Made by a program: the position numbers and the translations under genes. 64,000 nucleotides of DNA from Candidatus Nitronauta litoralis (GTDB lineage: Bacteria > Nitrospinota > Nitrospinia > Nitrospinales > Nitrospinaceae), in the NCBI GenBank assembly GCA_015698285.1, contig CP048685.1, positions 1,612,001-1,676,000 on the forward strand. The letters are read 5' to 3'. A model generated the notes under the pieces. It saw only the letters and a program-made list of their open reading frames with translations. It was not told the origin of the DNA and did no database searches. Shown piece after piece: positions 1-8,894 of the stretch (position 1 is the stretch's first letter; every line of letters begins with the position of its first letter).

Positions 1-1
1 T

Positions 2-571
2 GATCTGGTTTCTGCCGCGCGGGAAGCGGGTGACGCCGACTTTGATGTGCTCATCACCTGCGCCTTCAGTTACGACGCGCACTCCACGGAATTCAACAAG
101 CTGGGCCGTATTCCTGTTCTTAAGGCACGGATGAACGCCGACCTCCACATGGCTGACGACCTTAAGAACACGGGCAAGGGCAACCTGTTTGTCATCTTTG
201 GTGAGCCAGACATCGATATTCTGGATGCTGAGGACGACCAGATTCAAATCAAGGTCAATGGGGTGGACGTGTTTCATCCAAACACCGGCGAAATCCGCAG
301 CGATGGAGCGGAGGGCATCGCCTGCTGGTTTATTGATACTGACTACAATGAAGAAAGCTTCTTTGTCCGCCATGCCTATTTCCTTGGGGCGAACGATCCT
401 TACAAGTCACTAAAAACCACACTCAAGGCAGAAATAAACGAAGAAGCCTGGGCCACCCTCCACAGCGACACTTCCCGCCCGTTTGACAAACCCAAATCCG
501 GCCGCATCGCTGTCAAAGTCATCAACCACCTCGGCGACGAAGTAATGAAGGTGTTTAGGGTAAATGACTGA
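2..571 (+). CDS. Adenine-specific DNA methyltransferase, C-terminal part (5' end outside window)
   Basis: The reading frame is open from the first bases of the window, so this is the 3' end of a longer gene. About 189 residues are visible. They resemble the C-terminal region of large type III-like site-specific DNA-methyltransferases, with runs such as KARMNADLHMADDLKNTG, NLFVIFGEPDIDI and IACWFIDTDYNEESFFVRHA. The catalytic SAM-binding and DPPY-type motifs would lie upstream and are not visible, so activity cannot be judged. The stop is followed by 85 bases before the DUF262 gene. It probably belongs to a restriction-modification locus that continues to the left. Family recognition is from memory of homologues. 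Confidence 0.75.
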   Translation, partial: DLVSAAREAGDADFDVLITCAFSYDAHSTEFNKLGRIPVLKARMNADLHMADDLKNTGKGNLFVIFGEPDIDILDAEDDQIQIKVNGVDVFHPNTGEIRSDGAEGIACWFIDTDYNEESFFVRHAYFLGANDPYKSLKTTLKAEINEEAWATLHSDTSRPFDKPKSGRIAVKVINHLGDEVMKVFRVND

Positions 572-656
572 GTATTCAGCTCTTAATAATTTACTGTGTT
601 TAAGTTAATATGGGAAATGGTTTTGGATAATAACACTTTCATCGATTGAGGATTCA

Positions 657-1757
657 GTGAGCAAAGAAAATCTAAACCCTAATCTTGAAGAGGAAATTGA
701 AGGCCTGGGAGCAGATGAAGATGCTTCTTTGGGTGATTACCCTATTGATACCCTGTTGATAAGAACTGAAACCCGTACGGTTCATGATGTTCTACGAAGA
801 ATCGAAAAAGAAACTTTTGTTATGGATCCAGACTTTCAAAGAGATTTTATTTGGCCAGATGATAAGCAAAGTAAGCTTATAGAATCTGTACTTATGAGGA
901 TTCCACTACCAGTTTTTTACCTCGCAGAAGATGACAAAGGTCGAAATGTAGTGGTGGATGGATTGCAACGACTCTCTACGTTTCAATATTTCGTAAAAGA
1001 CAAATTAAAACTAAAATTGCCAAATCAGAGAGAATTGAATAAGAAATTATTCAGTGAGCTATCCCCTAAGTTGCAAAACCGGGTGGAGGACTGCAATTTG
1101 GTTCTTTATATTATTGATTCTAAAGTGCCAGAGCAGGCTCGATTAGATATATTTGAACGGGTAAATGGTGGGGTTCCTCTCACTCGCCAACAAATGCGGA
1201 ACTGCTTATTTATGGGGAAGGCCACTCGACTTTTAAAGACCGAAGCAAAAGCAAAATTATTTTCTGAAGCAACTGGAGGAAGCCTCCGAGCCTCAACAAT
1301 GAGAGATCGAGAGTTTGTAAATCGGTTTTGCGCGTTTAAAATTTTCCCTTTCGGTGAATATAAAGGAGAAATGGACGAATTTTTGGCGCAGGCATTAAGA
1401 AAGATGAATAGTTTGTCAGATGAGCAGTTGAAAGAGTTTTCTAATCAATTTCGAACTAGCCTAGTAAATAATTATAAAGTATTCGGTCGCTATGCATTCA
1501 GGAAACATTACGATGGCAGCGGGGGGCAGCGCAACGTAATCAACGCTTCCATATGGGATGTAATGACCACGGGTCTTTCCGACTATCCTGAAGATATTGT
1601 AGAAAAGCGTAAAGAGAAGTTAAAGGCAGCTTTTTTTAAGCTAATGGAGGATGCTGAATTTATTAAGTCAATTACCTATGGAACCAACAGCGTAAAAGCC
1701 GTCAAGTGCCGATTTGAAATGGCTGGTGAAATGATTGGAGAGGTGTTCGGTGCTTAA
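657..1757 (+). CDS. DUF262 (GmrSD/ParB-like N-terminal) domain protein
   Basis: This 366-residue protein has a DUF262 N-terminal domain. The characteristic PDFQRDFIW motif lies at about residues 58-66 and DGLQRL at about 101-106, a variant of the usual DGQQR. In the family this ParB/sulfiredoxin-like fold is associated with nucleotide hydrolysis and often with nuclease domains in anti-phage proteins such as GmrSD. No HNH (DUF1524) motif is obvious in the C-terminal half, so the effector may be another protein. The GTG start at 657 follows a GAGG Shine-Dalgarno six bases upstream. The stop overlaps the start of the next gene by eight bases, which points to translational coupling. Base composition is more AT-rich than the ribosomal region, consistent with acquired DNA. 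Confidence 0.85.
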   Translation: MSKENLNPNLEEEIEGLGADEDASLGDYPIDTLLIRTETRTVHDVLRRIEKETFVMDPDFQRDFIWPDDKQSKLIESVLMRIPLPVFYLAEDDKGRNVVVDGLQRLSTFQYFVKDKLKLKLPNQRELNKKLFSELSPKLQNRVEDCNLVLYIIDSKVPEQARLDIFERVNGGVPLTRQQMRNCLFMGKATRLLKTEAKAKLFSEATGGSLRASTMRDREFVNRFCAFKIFPFGEYKGEMDEFLAQALRKMNSLSDEQLKEFSNQFRTSLVNNYKVFGRYAFRKHYDGSGGQRNVINASIWDVMTTGLSDYPEDIVEKRKEKLKAAFFKLMEDAEFIKSITYGTNSVKAVKCRFEMAGEMIGEVFGA

Positions 1758-2898
1758 TCAGTTAACCCTAAAAACATTTAAGTGTTTCGAGTTACTTAAG
1801 CTCCCCCTAAGGCCTTTGACAATCCTATCCGGCTCAAATGCATGCGGAAAATCATCTGTTCTGCAGGGTTTAGTTTTACTTTACCAAACCATGCGTGAAC
1901 ATGAGTGGTCCAAATATCTCCTGCTAAATGGTGATTCAATTCAATTAGGCACCGTTTCAGATGTAGTAGATGAAGTCCATAGTAGACGTAGTTTTGAGAT
2001 TGGTTTGGTTGATGGGGATAGTCGTTGTTATCGTTGGGTGTTTTTTGGGGAACGATCCGAAATGTCTATGAAGATAGAAAATTTAACCATTAACGACAAA
2101 ACTTATACTCAACCTGAAAAATTAAGATATTTACTACCTGAGGATCAAAATTCAACCACTTCTATCTTTGCCAATCGATTACGGCGACTTACATATATTA
2201 CTGCTGAAAGAATGGGTCCGAGAGAAATTTATCCACTCGAAGACAAGCAAATAACCTCGGTTGTTGGTTCAATTGGGGAGCATACAGTAAGTTTGTTGCA
2301 CAGGAATAGGGATGAAAACGTTCTAGAAAAACTTGTTCTTCCAACGGCACCCCCTACTCTTTTAAGGCAGGTTGAGGAACGTATGCGTATCTTGTTCCCA
2401 GGGTTTGCATTAAAAGTCGAACAAGTTCAACAAGCAAATGCAGTAATCCTTAGTATCCGAACTTCCGATGACACTGAATTCCATCGGCCAATTCATTCTG
2501 GATTTGGAATAACCCAAATCTTACCCATTGTGGTGGCTGCGCTTTCATCTAAAAAGGAAAGCCTTATTTTGATTGAAAACCCTGAGGTGCATTTACATCC
2601 AGCAGGCCAAGCCCTTATGGGCCAGTTCCTGGCAGATGTTGCAAGTGCAGGTGTCCAGGTAATAGTTGAATCTCATAGTGACCATGTTTTGAATGGCGTT
2701 CGACGGTCCGTTAAATCAGGCTCTTTGTCATCGGAAAATGTGGCTATCCATTTTTTCAAAAAACGTTCTCCTGATGCTAATGACTCCCAGGTCATTAGCC
2801 CAACACTAGATAAAACGGGCAACATTGATGTTTGGCCGGAAGGATTTTTTGACCAATTTGATAAGGATATGAATCATTTTGCAGGGTGGGAGGATTAA
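1750..2898 (+). CDS. AAA/OLD-like ATPase with DUF3696-type C-terminus
   Basis: The start is placed at GTG 1750 because GGAGAGG lies six bases upstream; a TTG at 1735 in the same frame has no such site. The 382-residue product begins like an SMC/RecF-type ATPase (LTLKTFKCF) and carries Walker A GSNACGKSS near residues 28-36. The ABC-type signature region is near SGFGITQILPIVVAAL, Walker B is LILIENPEVHLHP, and a following VESHSDHVLNGVR gives the H-loop. This arrangement and the C-terminal SPTLDKTGNIDVWPEGFF match the DUF3696 subfamily. Such ATPases occur in many defence islands as the sensor or regulator. It overlaps the DUF262 gene by eight bases and abuts the next gene. Confidence 0.85.
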   Translation: MLNQLTLKTFKCFELLKLPLRPLTILSGSNACGKSSVLQGLVLLYQTMREHEWSKYLLLNGDSIQLGTVSDVVDEVHSRRSFEIGLVDGDSRCYRWVFFGERSEMSMKIENLTINDKTYTQPEKLRYLLPEDQNSTTSIFANRLRRLTYITAERMGPREIYPLEDKQITSVVGSIGEHTVSLLHRNRDENVLEKLVLPTAPPTLLRQVEERMRILFPGFALKVEQVQQANAVILSIRTSDDTEFHRPIHSGFGITQILPIVVAALSSKKESLILIENPEVHLHPAGQALMGQFLADVASAGVQVIVESHSDHVLNGVRRSVKSGSLSSENVAIHFFKKRSPDANDSQVISPTLDKTGNIDVWPEGFFDQFDKDMNHFAGWED

Positions 2899-2899
2899 A

Positions 2900-3853
2900 T
2901 TGGAGCTTCTTGTAAATGATTTGTCAATTCAGGGCCAATTTCAGGAGGTAACTGAATTTAAACAGGCTATTAAAAGAGTAATGAAGATGAGGGATGTGGC
3001 TAGAAGATATGGGCATCCCATTTATTGTCACCGTAATATTCCATACGTAGATGTTACAAAAACACAAAACATGAAACAGGTAATACAGTTCTTTAGTCAT
3101 GAAGAAAAACGCGCTCTTACCCAATGGCTAACAAAGAATGGACCATTTTGGGAGGATGATAGAAATCATAGCCCCGATGATTATTTTGAATATAAAGAGG
3201 AAATTGTTACCGATACTGCCTTAGGCGAAGCCGCCTACTCTTCTTTTCAGGGGATCGAAAAGCGTTTGGTAAGTCTCAAACCCTCTTCTTGGGAGATATC
3301 TCCTCTAAATGTGTCTTGGAATCATGATTCAGGGGCAGTATTCAAAATTGATATCTTCAACCATTGGGAAATTGAAGAACTTGAAAATATACTTAAAAGC
3401 CTTCAACCACCTATAGAAAGTTGGACCGAATTGGGTGAGGTTGCCAAAGATAGATTTCAAAATCTTACCTTTTCTGAAAGCTGTTTTGAATATCTAAAAG
3501 GTGAACCTTACGCCCCAGGGGCATCAAGGCAGATACAAGTTTTATTGAACACTTTGAATTGTTTTGTGGAATGTTTTGATTCCAATGGGAAAAGAACTCC
3601 AGAGGGGCAACAAATTTATCAGGACCATTTTACAGGACAAAAAGCATGGTTTACAGATTCCTCTGATTCGGAAAAAAACGAATTTAAAAGTAAGCTTACC
3701 TTTTCCCATCCCGAAATAAATGGTCAAAATCTATTTTGCCCAATGCATGGCAAGGAAAAGAGTCGTCAATTGCGTATCCACTACTCTTGGACCGGTCGAG
3801 CTTATGACCCATTGTTTGTTGTTTATGTCGGCCCCAAACTTACAAAAAGGTAA
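2900..3853 (+). CDS. Unrecognised protein encoded downstream of the DUF3696 ATPase
   Basis: I do not recognise a named domain in this 317-residue protein. The likely start is TTG 2900, preceded by GGGTGGGAGG with seven bases of spacing and lying just after the upstream stop; another TTG at 2879 would overlap the ATPase. It has no signal peptide or membrane segment. The N-terminus (LELLVNDLSIQGQF) and C-terminus (FVVYVGPKLTKR) look conserved-protein-like, and the tail contains a Cys/His stretch (FCPMHGKEKSRQLRIHYSW). Position and spacing make it the probable third component of the DUF262-ATPase cassette. It could be the effector, but nothing in the sequence proves a nuclease. Confidence 0.7.
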   Translation: MELLVNDLSIQGQFQEVTEFKQAIKRVMKMRDVARRYGHPIYCHRNIPYVDVTKTQNMKQVIQFFSHEEKRALTQWLTKNGPFWEDDRNHSPDDYFEYKEEIVTDTALGEAAYSSFQGIEKRLVSLKPSSWEISPLNVSWNHDSGAVFKIDIFNHWEIEELENILKSLQPPIESWTELGEVAKDRFQNLTFSESCFEYLKGEPYAPGASRQIQVLLNTLNCFVECFDSNGKRTPEGQQIYQDHFTGQKAWFTDSSDSEKNEFKSKLTFSHPEINGQNLFCPMHGKEKSRQLRIHYSWTGRAYDPLFVVYVGPKLTKR

Positions 3854-3891
3854 AATATTGTGACTCAGTCTGAAATTTCCATTGTGATCTA

Positions 3892-5964
3892 ATGGGACTC
3901 CGCATTGCAGATACCTTCACAGACAGTCTTTCCAAACTCACCAATGAAGAACAGAAAGCTGTCAAGACCACCGCTTTTGACCTCCAGGTAAACCCCGCCA
4001 AGCCGGGGATGCAATTTCATAAACTGGATAAATCCAAAGATAAAAATTTCTGGTCGATTCGAGTCAGCCGTGACATACGTTTGATTGTCCACAAAACAGA
4101 GGCCAGCCTGCTCCTCTGCTATGTCGATCATCACGATAAAGCTTACAGTTGGGCTGAAAAGCGCAAGCTGGAAACACACCCGAAAACCGGTGCCGCCCAG
4201 TTGGTAGAGGTGAAGGAAACTGTTCAGGAAATCATTATCCCCAAGTATGTCGACGTAGAACAACCCTCACCACCGAAACCCCTGTTGTTTGCCAATATGG
4301 TTGAAGAGGAATTGCTGGACTACGGTGTGCCAGAGGAATGGGTAAGCGACGTACTCCAAGCTAATGAAGACACCCTGCTGGTGTTGGCGGATCATTTGCC
4401 AGGGGAGGCGGCAGAAGCTCTTTTAGAAATCGCCGTGGGTGGGAAACCAGAAGCCGCCAAGCCCGTTGCAGCTGGTACGGACCCGTTCGCTCACCCCGAT
4501 GCTCAGCGGCGTTTCCGGGTGATGAATAATATTGAGGAACTGGAGCGTGCCTTAGAATACCCTTGGGAGAAATGGACTATTTTTCTCCACCCGGCGCAAC
4601 GTCAATGGGTTGAGCGCGACTATAGCGGCCCGGCGCGGGTCTCGGGTTCTGCGGGTACAGGGAAAACCATCGTTGCACTCCACAGGGCTGTCTTTCTTGT
4701 CCGGACCAATCCTGATGCGAGAGTATTGCTCACCACCTTTTCCGACATTCTGGCAAATGCTCTACGAACGAAACTCAAACGGTTAATCAGCAGTGAGCCG
4801 CGTTTGGCCGAACGTCTCGAAGTACATTCAATGGATTCCATTGGCCAACAGCTTATTAAGCCTCACCTTGGTAAGGAAAAAATGGCGTTACAGGAAACGA
4901 TTGTTGAGCTTCTGGAAAAAGCTTCCCAGGAAGTCGGGGGGCACAAGTTCAGTCTCCCGTTCTTGTTGACGGAGTGGGAGCAAGTAGTAGACGCGTGGCA
5001 GTTGGAATCCTGGGAAGCCTATCGGGATGTAAAGCGGTTGGGAAGAAAAACCCGATTGCCGGAGAGTCAACGTGTTGTGCTTTGGTCCATCTTTGACCAG
5101 GTTCGGACAGATCTCGAATCAAAAAACTTAATGACCCATTCAGGTTTATTTAAAAAGCTGACGGATGTCATTGCGAAGAGCAAAAACCCGCCATTCGATT
5201 TTGCGGTGGTGGATGAGGCCCAGGATATCAGCGTTGCTCATCTGCGTTTTTTAGCTGCTCTTGGAAAGGATCGACCCAATAGCCTTTTCTTCGCTGGTGA
5301 CCTTGGACAACGTATTTTTCAGCAACCCTTTTCATGGCGTGCATTGGGTGTGGATATTCGCGGGCGATCAAGAATCTTGCATGTCAATTATCGAACTTCA
5401 CACCAAATCCGAGCGCAAGCAGATCGTTTGCTGGGTCCTCAAGTGACAGATGCAGACGGCAACATAGAGGAACGAGGGAACACCATTTCAGTGTTCAACG
5501 GACCAGCCCCAACTATCCAGACTTTTGACAATCAGGATTCCGAGATAAAAATGGTCAGTAACTGGGTTACCCATCTGAGCAAAGAAGGGTTGATGCCTCA
5601 CGAATTGGGTATTTTTGTCAGGTCATCAGCCGAGTTGGGTCGGGCGAAAGATGCGGTAAACAGTTCCGGGTTACCGTTTAAAATACTGGACGAGAAAGTG
5701 GATACCATCAGCGGTAAAGTCTCAATCAGCACAATGCACCTTGCTAAGGGTTTAGAATTCAGAGCAGTCGTGGTGATGGCCTGTGATGATGAGATTATTC
5801 CTCTGCAGAAACGAATTGAGACGGTGGTTGATGATGCGGACCTGGAGGAAGTTTACAACACGGAACGTCACCTTCTATATGTGGCCTGCACAAGGGCAAG
5901 GGACCATCTGCTAGTAACCGGCATCGCCCCGGCCTCTGAATTCTTAGAAGATTTAGAGTTGTAA
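3892..5964 (+). CDS. UvrD/Rep-like helicase with RelE/ParE-like N-terminal domain
   Basis: This is a 690-residue fusion. Residues 1-95 look like a RelE/ParE toxin fold (LTNEEQKAVKTTAFDLQVNP, then FWSIRVSRDIRLIVHK and LLLCYVDHHDKAYSWAEKR). A linker runs to about 210. A superfamily 1 helicase core follows, with Walker A GSAGTGKT at about 252-259, Walker B VVDEAQDIS near 440, GDLGQRIFQ, NYRTSHQIR, motif V STMHLAKGLEF and motif VI YVACTRARDHLL. The ATG at 3892 has only a weak ribosome binding site and lies 38 bases after the preceding gene. All helicase motifs appear intact. The RelE-like part may sense or cleave RNA or only mediate binding. The context suggests a role in the defence cassette, though it could also be a separate accessory gene. 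Confidence 0.85.
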   Translation: MGLRIADTFTDSLSKLTNEEQKAVKTTAFDLQVNPAKPGMQFHKLDKSKDKNFWSIRVSRDIRLIVHKTEASLLLCYVDHHDKAYSWAEKRKLETHPKTGAAQLVEVKETVQEIIIPKYVDVEQPSPPKPLLFANMVEEELLDYGVPEEWVSDVLQANEDTLLVLADHLPGEAAEALLEIAVGGKPEAAKPVAAGTDPFAHPDAQRRFRVMNNIEELERALEYPWEKWTIFLHPAQRQWVERDYSGPARVSGSAGTGKTIVALHRAVFLVRTNPDARVLLTTFSDILANALRTKLKRLISSEPRLAERLEVHSMDSIGQQLIKPHLGKEKMALQETIVELLEKASQEVGGHKFSLPFLLTEWEQVVDAWQLESWEAYRDVKRLGRKTRLPESQRVVLWSIFDQVRTDLESKNLMTHSGLFKKLTDVIAKSKNPPFDFAVVDEAQDISVAHLRFLAALGKDRPNSLFFAGDLGQRIFQQPFSWRALGVDIRGRSRILHVNYRTSHQIRAQADRLLGPQVTDADGNIEERGNTISVFNGPAPTIQTFDNQDSEIKMVSNWVTHLSKEGLMPHELGIFVRSSAELGRAKDAVNSSGLPFKILDEKVDTISGKVSISTMHLAKGLEFRAVVVMACDDEIIPLQKRIETVVDDADLEEVYNTERHLLYVACTRARDHLLVTGIAPASEFLEDLEL

Positions 5965-6368
5965 AGTAAATCTGCAACGAAGTTAATGGTGGAAAATTAT
6001 TAGACATGACAACCAAAGTATCCATGGCCAAAACTCTATGGATTCCTGCCGTATACGATCATGGCGGATTAGGCCGCTGAGGTTTATTGCAATCCAAAAT
6101 TGGTGGTATGCCCAAGTTTTGTTAGAGAAAACTACCTAACCCATATAAAGTAAAGGGGTCAGGTTTTTACCTGACTACTTATTGAATTTTGAATTTGTCT
6201 CAAACCCTAACAATTTCAAGTGTTAAGGTTTAAATAAGTGCCTAATATGAAGAGCGCTAGTAATAGTCTGACAGTTGATCATTTTTGAAAAGAAAGTGGT
6301 CATTGGCCCTTGATTGGGTAAATTGTAAGGATTCAACGCTTACAAACTCAGAGGCCATCTTCTATTGT
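5965..6368. other. Intergenic stretch of 404 bases without a supported gene
   Basis: No reading frame with a ribosome binding site and protein-like sequence was found here. The stretch separates the plus-strand helicase from the minus-strand degenerate protease gene, so it contains the 3' ends of two convergent units. The one recognisable element is a short hairpin repeat with a GGGGTCAGG core at 6155-6175, listed separately. Confidence 0.6.
6155..6175 (+). repeat. GGGGTCAGG hairpin, REP-like repeat remnant
   Basis: GTCAGGT (6158-6164) and ACCTGAC (6169-6175) form a perfect seven-base-pair stem with a TTTT loop, preceded by AAAGGGG. The AAAGGGGTCAGGT string is typical of short palindromes found near REP-associated (RAYT) transposases in many genomes. 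No transposase is adjacent, so this is at most a stranded copy. Confidence 0.4.
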
Positions 6369-7061
6369 TTATCTCGCCTCTATCAGGACAACGTTGTTTC
6401 TTATCATTTCTATATATTCATCCATGGCGGATATATTCAATGTTGTTTTGGATTTACCCTCAAATGGTATATCGTTTTTATTCATCAAATCGATCAATAC
6501 CGCAGAGGGAATCGCCGGGTGTGGGTTTTCGGAATAATTGCCGCGATCTTCCAGTGTCTCAGCAGATATCACCATTCCAACAACCTCACCTTTCCCGTTA
6601 AACAATGGACTGCCACTGTGGATCGGGTCCATCTGAATATCGATTTTCATTAGCCCGGTCTCGTTTTCAATGGCCATTATAAGGTTGCCTTCGAGCATAA
6701 TATGTTTGTCTTCAAGGGTGTTCGTCCAGGGATAACCGAGAGAAAAAACATAACTTTCCTTAATGTTCCTATTTTCTTTTTGAAAGAATAAGGGCTCCCT
6801 TTTTACCTTGGGAGGTTGCACCAGTTTCAGAATTACCAGATTGTCGGTTTTATTTTTATAAATCGGTTTGGCGGCAATATTATCTTCATTTGGAAACTTG
6901 ATTTGAATATTCTCAGATTCCTTCACGAGATCATAGTAGGTGAGGATATACTGCGCGTCTCCCACAATAAAACCGGAACCCAGCCGCGCAACCGGTGTAC
7001 TCCAAATCATAATACTTATCAGTACTCCTGTTATCAGGACTATTCCGATCACTTTATGCAT
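6369..7061 (-). CDS. Membrane-anchored trypsin-like protein with a missing catalytic histidine
   Basis: The product of about 230 residues starts with a hydrophobic segment (VIGIVLITGVLISIMIW), suggesting an inner-membrane anchor or uncleaved signal. A trypsin-like S1C fold follows. GSGFIV, the TDNLVILKL strand with the catalytic Asp, and HSGSPLF with the nucleophilic Ser line up with DegP-like proteases. Where those have ILTNNHVV this protein has ILTYYDLV, so the catalytic His is replaced by Asp. There is no PDZ domain. ATG 7061 is preferred over TTG 7079 because an AGAGAG site precedes it. It is probably proteolytically inactive, or uses a changed mechanism; a binding or regulatory role is possible. 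Confidence 0.7.
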   Translation of the reverse strand: MHKVIGIVLITGVLISIMIWSTPVARLGSGFIVGDAQYILTYYDLVKESENIQIKFPNEDNIAAKPIYKNKTDNLVILKLVQPPKVKREPLFFQKENRNIKESYVFSLGYPWTNTLEDKHIMLEGNLIMAIENETGLMKIDIQMDPIHSGSPLFNGKGEVVGMVISAETLEDRGNYSENPHPAIPSAVLIDLMNKNDIPFEGKSKTTLNISAMDEYIEMIRNNVVLIEAR

Positions 7062-7245
7062 GTTCACTCTCTTTTCCAAAAAATAAATAAAGGTATTCGA
7101 CCAGATAACAGTATATTCTTCTGGGAAATAAAATGCCCTCCCAATAAATAATTTTTAAGAGGGTGCATCTGGAATCTGCTGAATTGAAAATTTAGATGGT
7201 TTAAGATGCCTCTTTAGAAATACTTCCTACACCATCAGGGTTTCC

Positions 7246-8859
7246 ATGTCTGACTCGGAAAAAGTTTTTAACTACCATCGTTTTTCAAAGCACGGTCGCC
7301 AGGGCTTCGCTCCAGGTCCGGGTTACCTGGACTGGGCATCACAACCCGATCCGTTTCGGAGATACCAGGGTGCCGAGTTGGTTTCATTGGAAAAAGTGCT
7401 TCCGGAAGAGCGTCCTTATTTTTCAGAAGCCCTGAAACCTGCACCCACTTCAAAATCTCCCTGGACCTTCACTTCTTTGTCCCGGTTTTTTTTCGATTGC
7501 CTTGCACTCTCCGCCTGGAAAAGTTTTCAGGGAACTCGGTGGGCGCTTCGGGTCAATCCCTCAAGCGGCAACCTGCATCCAACAGAGGGTTATTTAATTA
7601 CTGGCCCGTTGGAGGGTCTTTCCACTGTGCCCGGAGTATTTCATTATTGCCCCGCCATGCATGCGTTGGAACTACGTGCCCGTTTACCTGACAAAATCTG
7701 GGAAACCCTGCGTTCCGGTTTTGATCCGCAAACGTTTTTTATCGGTCTCAGTTCAATTTACTGGCGGGAAGCCTGGAAGTATGGCCTGCGTGCATTCCGC
7801 TATTGCCAGCATGATCTTGGGCACGCTTTGGGCGCGGTCAACATGGCCTGCGCTGGACTGGGTTGGCAGGCAAAGTTGCTCGATCATCTGGACACAGAAA
7901 CGCTGGAGACGCTTCTGGGTCTGACGAATAAAAGTGAAACAGAGGTGGAAGTGCCTGATTGTTTAATCGCAGTTTCTCCCAAACCTTTAGGAGTTAAACC
8001 GGCCTGGGATACGCGCCTGGTAAGGGAGAGCTTTGAGGAAAATGTGAAATGGATAGGAACGCCAAATATTCTGAGCAGATCCCATGTGGAATGGAGTGGT
8101 ATTGATGAAGTATCTGAAGCTACCGAAAAGCCAGTTACAAATAATATTTCATCCACGCCTCCGGCTGGAGAGCCTTCGCTTTTTGAGGAAGATACATTTC
8201 CTTTAAGAAAAGCGATTCATCAACGCCGCAGTGCCGTTGCCATGGACGGCCGCACCCGGATTTCACGCGACACCTTTTTCCAGTTTTTGATCAAGGCGAC
8301 TCCCGCTCTTTGTCCACTTCCTTTCCAAACCATTTCCTGGGAACCGCAGGTTCATCTTGGTCTGTTTGTCCACCGAGTGGACGATCTACCGCAGGGATTA
8401 TATGTTCTTGTGCGAAATAAAAATCAATTGAAGGAACTGAAATCCGCTTTCAATCCGGACTTCTTATGGGAGAAACCGGAGGGGTGCCCGCAGTCGCTGG
8501 ATTTGTTTTTACTTCAGGAAGGAAATTTTCAACATCAGGCCGCATCTGTTTCCTGTGGACAAAACATCGCGAGTGACGGATGTTTCAGTCTTGGAATGAT
8601 CAGTGCCTTCCGGCAACCCCTGGAGCAGTGGGGGCCGTGGTTTTATCGCCGTCTTTACTGGGAATGCGGTGCAATCGGGCAAATTCTATATTTGCAGGCG
8701 GAGGTCAGCGGTATTCGCAGTACCGGTATCGGTTGTTTTCTCGACGATCCGGTCCACCAGATTTTTGGTATCGAAGACAAGAGTTACCAGAGCTTATATC
8801 ATTTCACCGTTGGAGGACCCGTTGAGGACACACGACTGACCACACTGCCTCCCTATTAA
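7246..8859 (+). CDS. SagB/ThcOx-type nitroreductase-family oxidoreductase, two-domain
   Basis: The 537-residue protein matches SagB-type dehydrogenases, FMN-dependent enzymes of the nitroreductase fold. Diagnostic features are LRVNPSSGNLHPTEGYLI at about residues 103-120 and a later QRRSAV segment near 327-332, where a second nitroreductase-like half begins. The C-terminal IRSTGIGCFLDD with LYHFTVGGP is typical of the family. The two halves suggest a fused tandem domain, a common form in environmental bacteria. SagB homologues oxidise azoline rings in peptide natural products, but no cyclodehydratase or precursor gene is visible nearby, so the substrate is unknown. No strong Shine-Dalgarno precedes the ATG. 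It converges on the DegP-like gene 35 bases downstream. Confidence 0.85.
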   Translation: MSDSEKVFNYHRFSKHGRQGFAPGPGYLDWASQPDPFRRYQGAELVSLEKVLPEERPYFSEALKPAPTSKSPWTFTSLSRFFFDCLALSAWKSFQGTRWALRVNPSSGNLHPTEGYLITGPLEGLSTVPGVFHYCPAMHALELRARLPDKIWETLRSGFDPQTFFIGLSSIYWREAWKYGLRAFRYCQHDLGHALGAVNMACAGLGWQAKLLDHLDTETLETLLGLTNKSETEVEVPDCLIAVSPKPLGVKPAWDTRLVRESFEENVKWIGTPNILSRSHVEWSGIDEVSEATEKPVTNNISSTPPAGEPSLFEEDTFPLRKAIHQRRSAVAMDGRTRISRDTFFQFLIKATPALCPLPFQTISWEPQVHLGLFVHRVDDLPQGLYVLVRNKNQLKELKSAFNPDFLWEKPEGCPQSLDLFLLQEGNFQHQAASVSCGQNIASDGCFSLGMISAFRQPLEQWGPWFYRRLYWECGAIGQILYLQAEVSGIRSTGIGCFLDDPVHQIFGIEDKSYQSLYHFTVGGPVEDTRLTTLPPY

Positions 8860-8894
8860 TCGGATCAATAAATCCTCATTGGTTCTGGAAAAGT

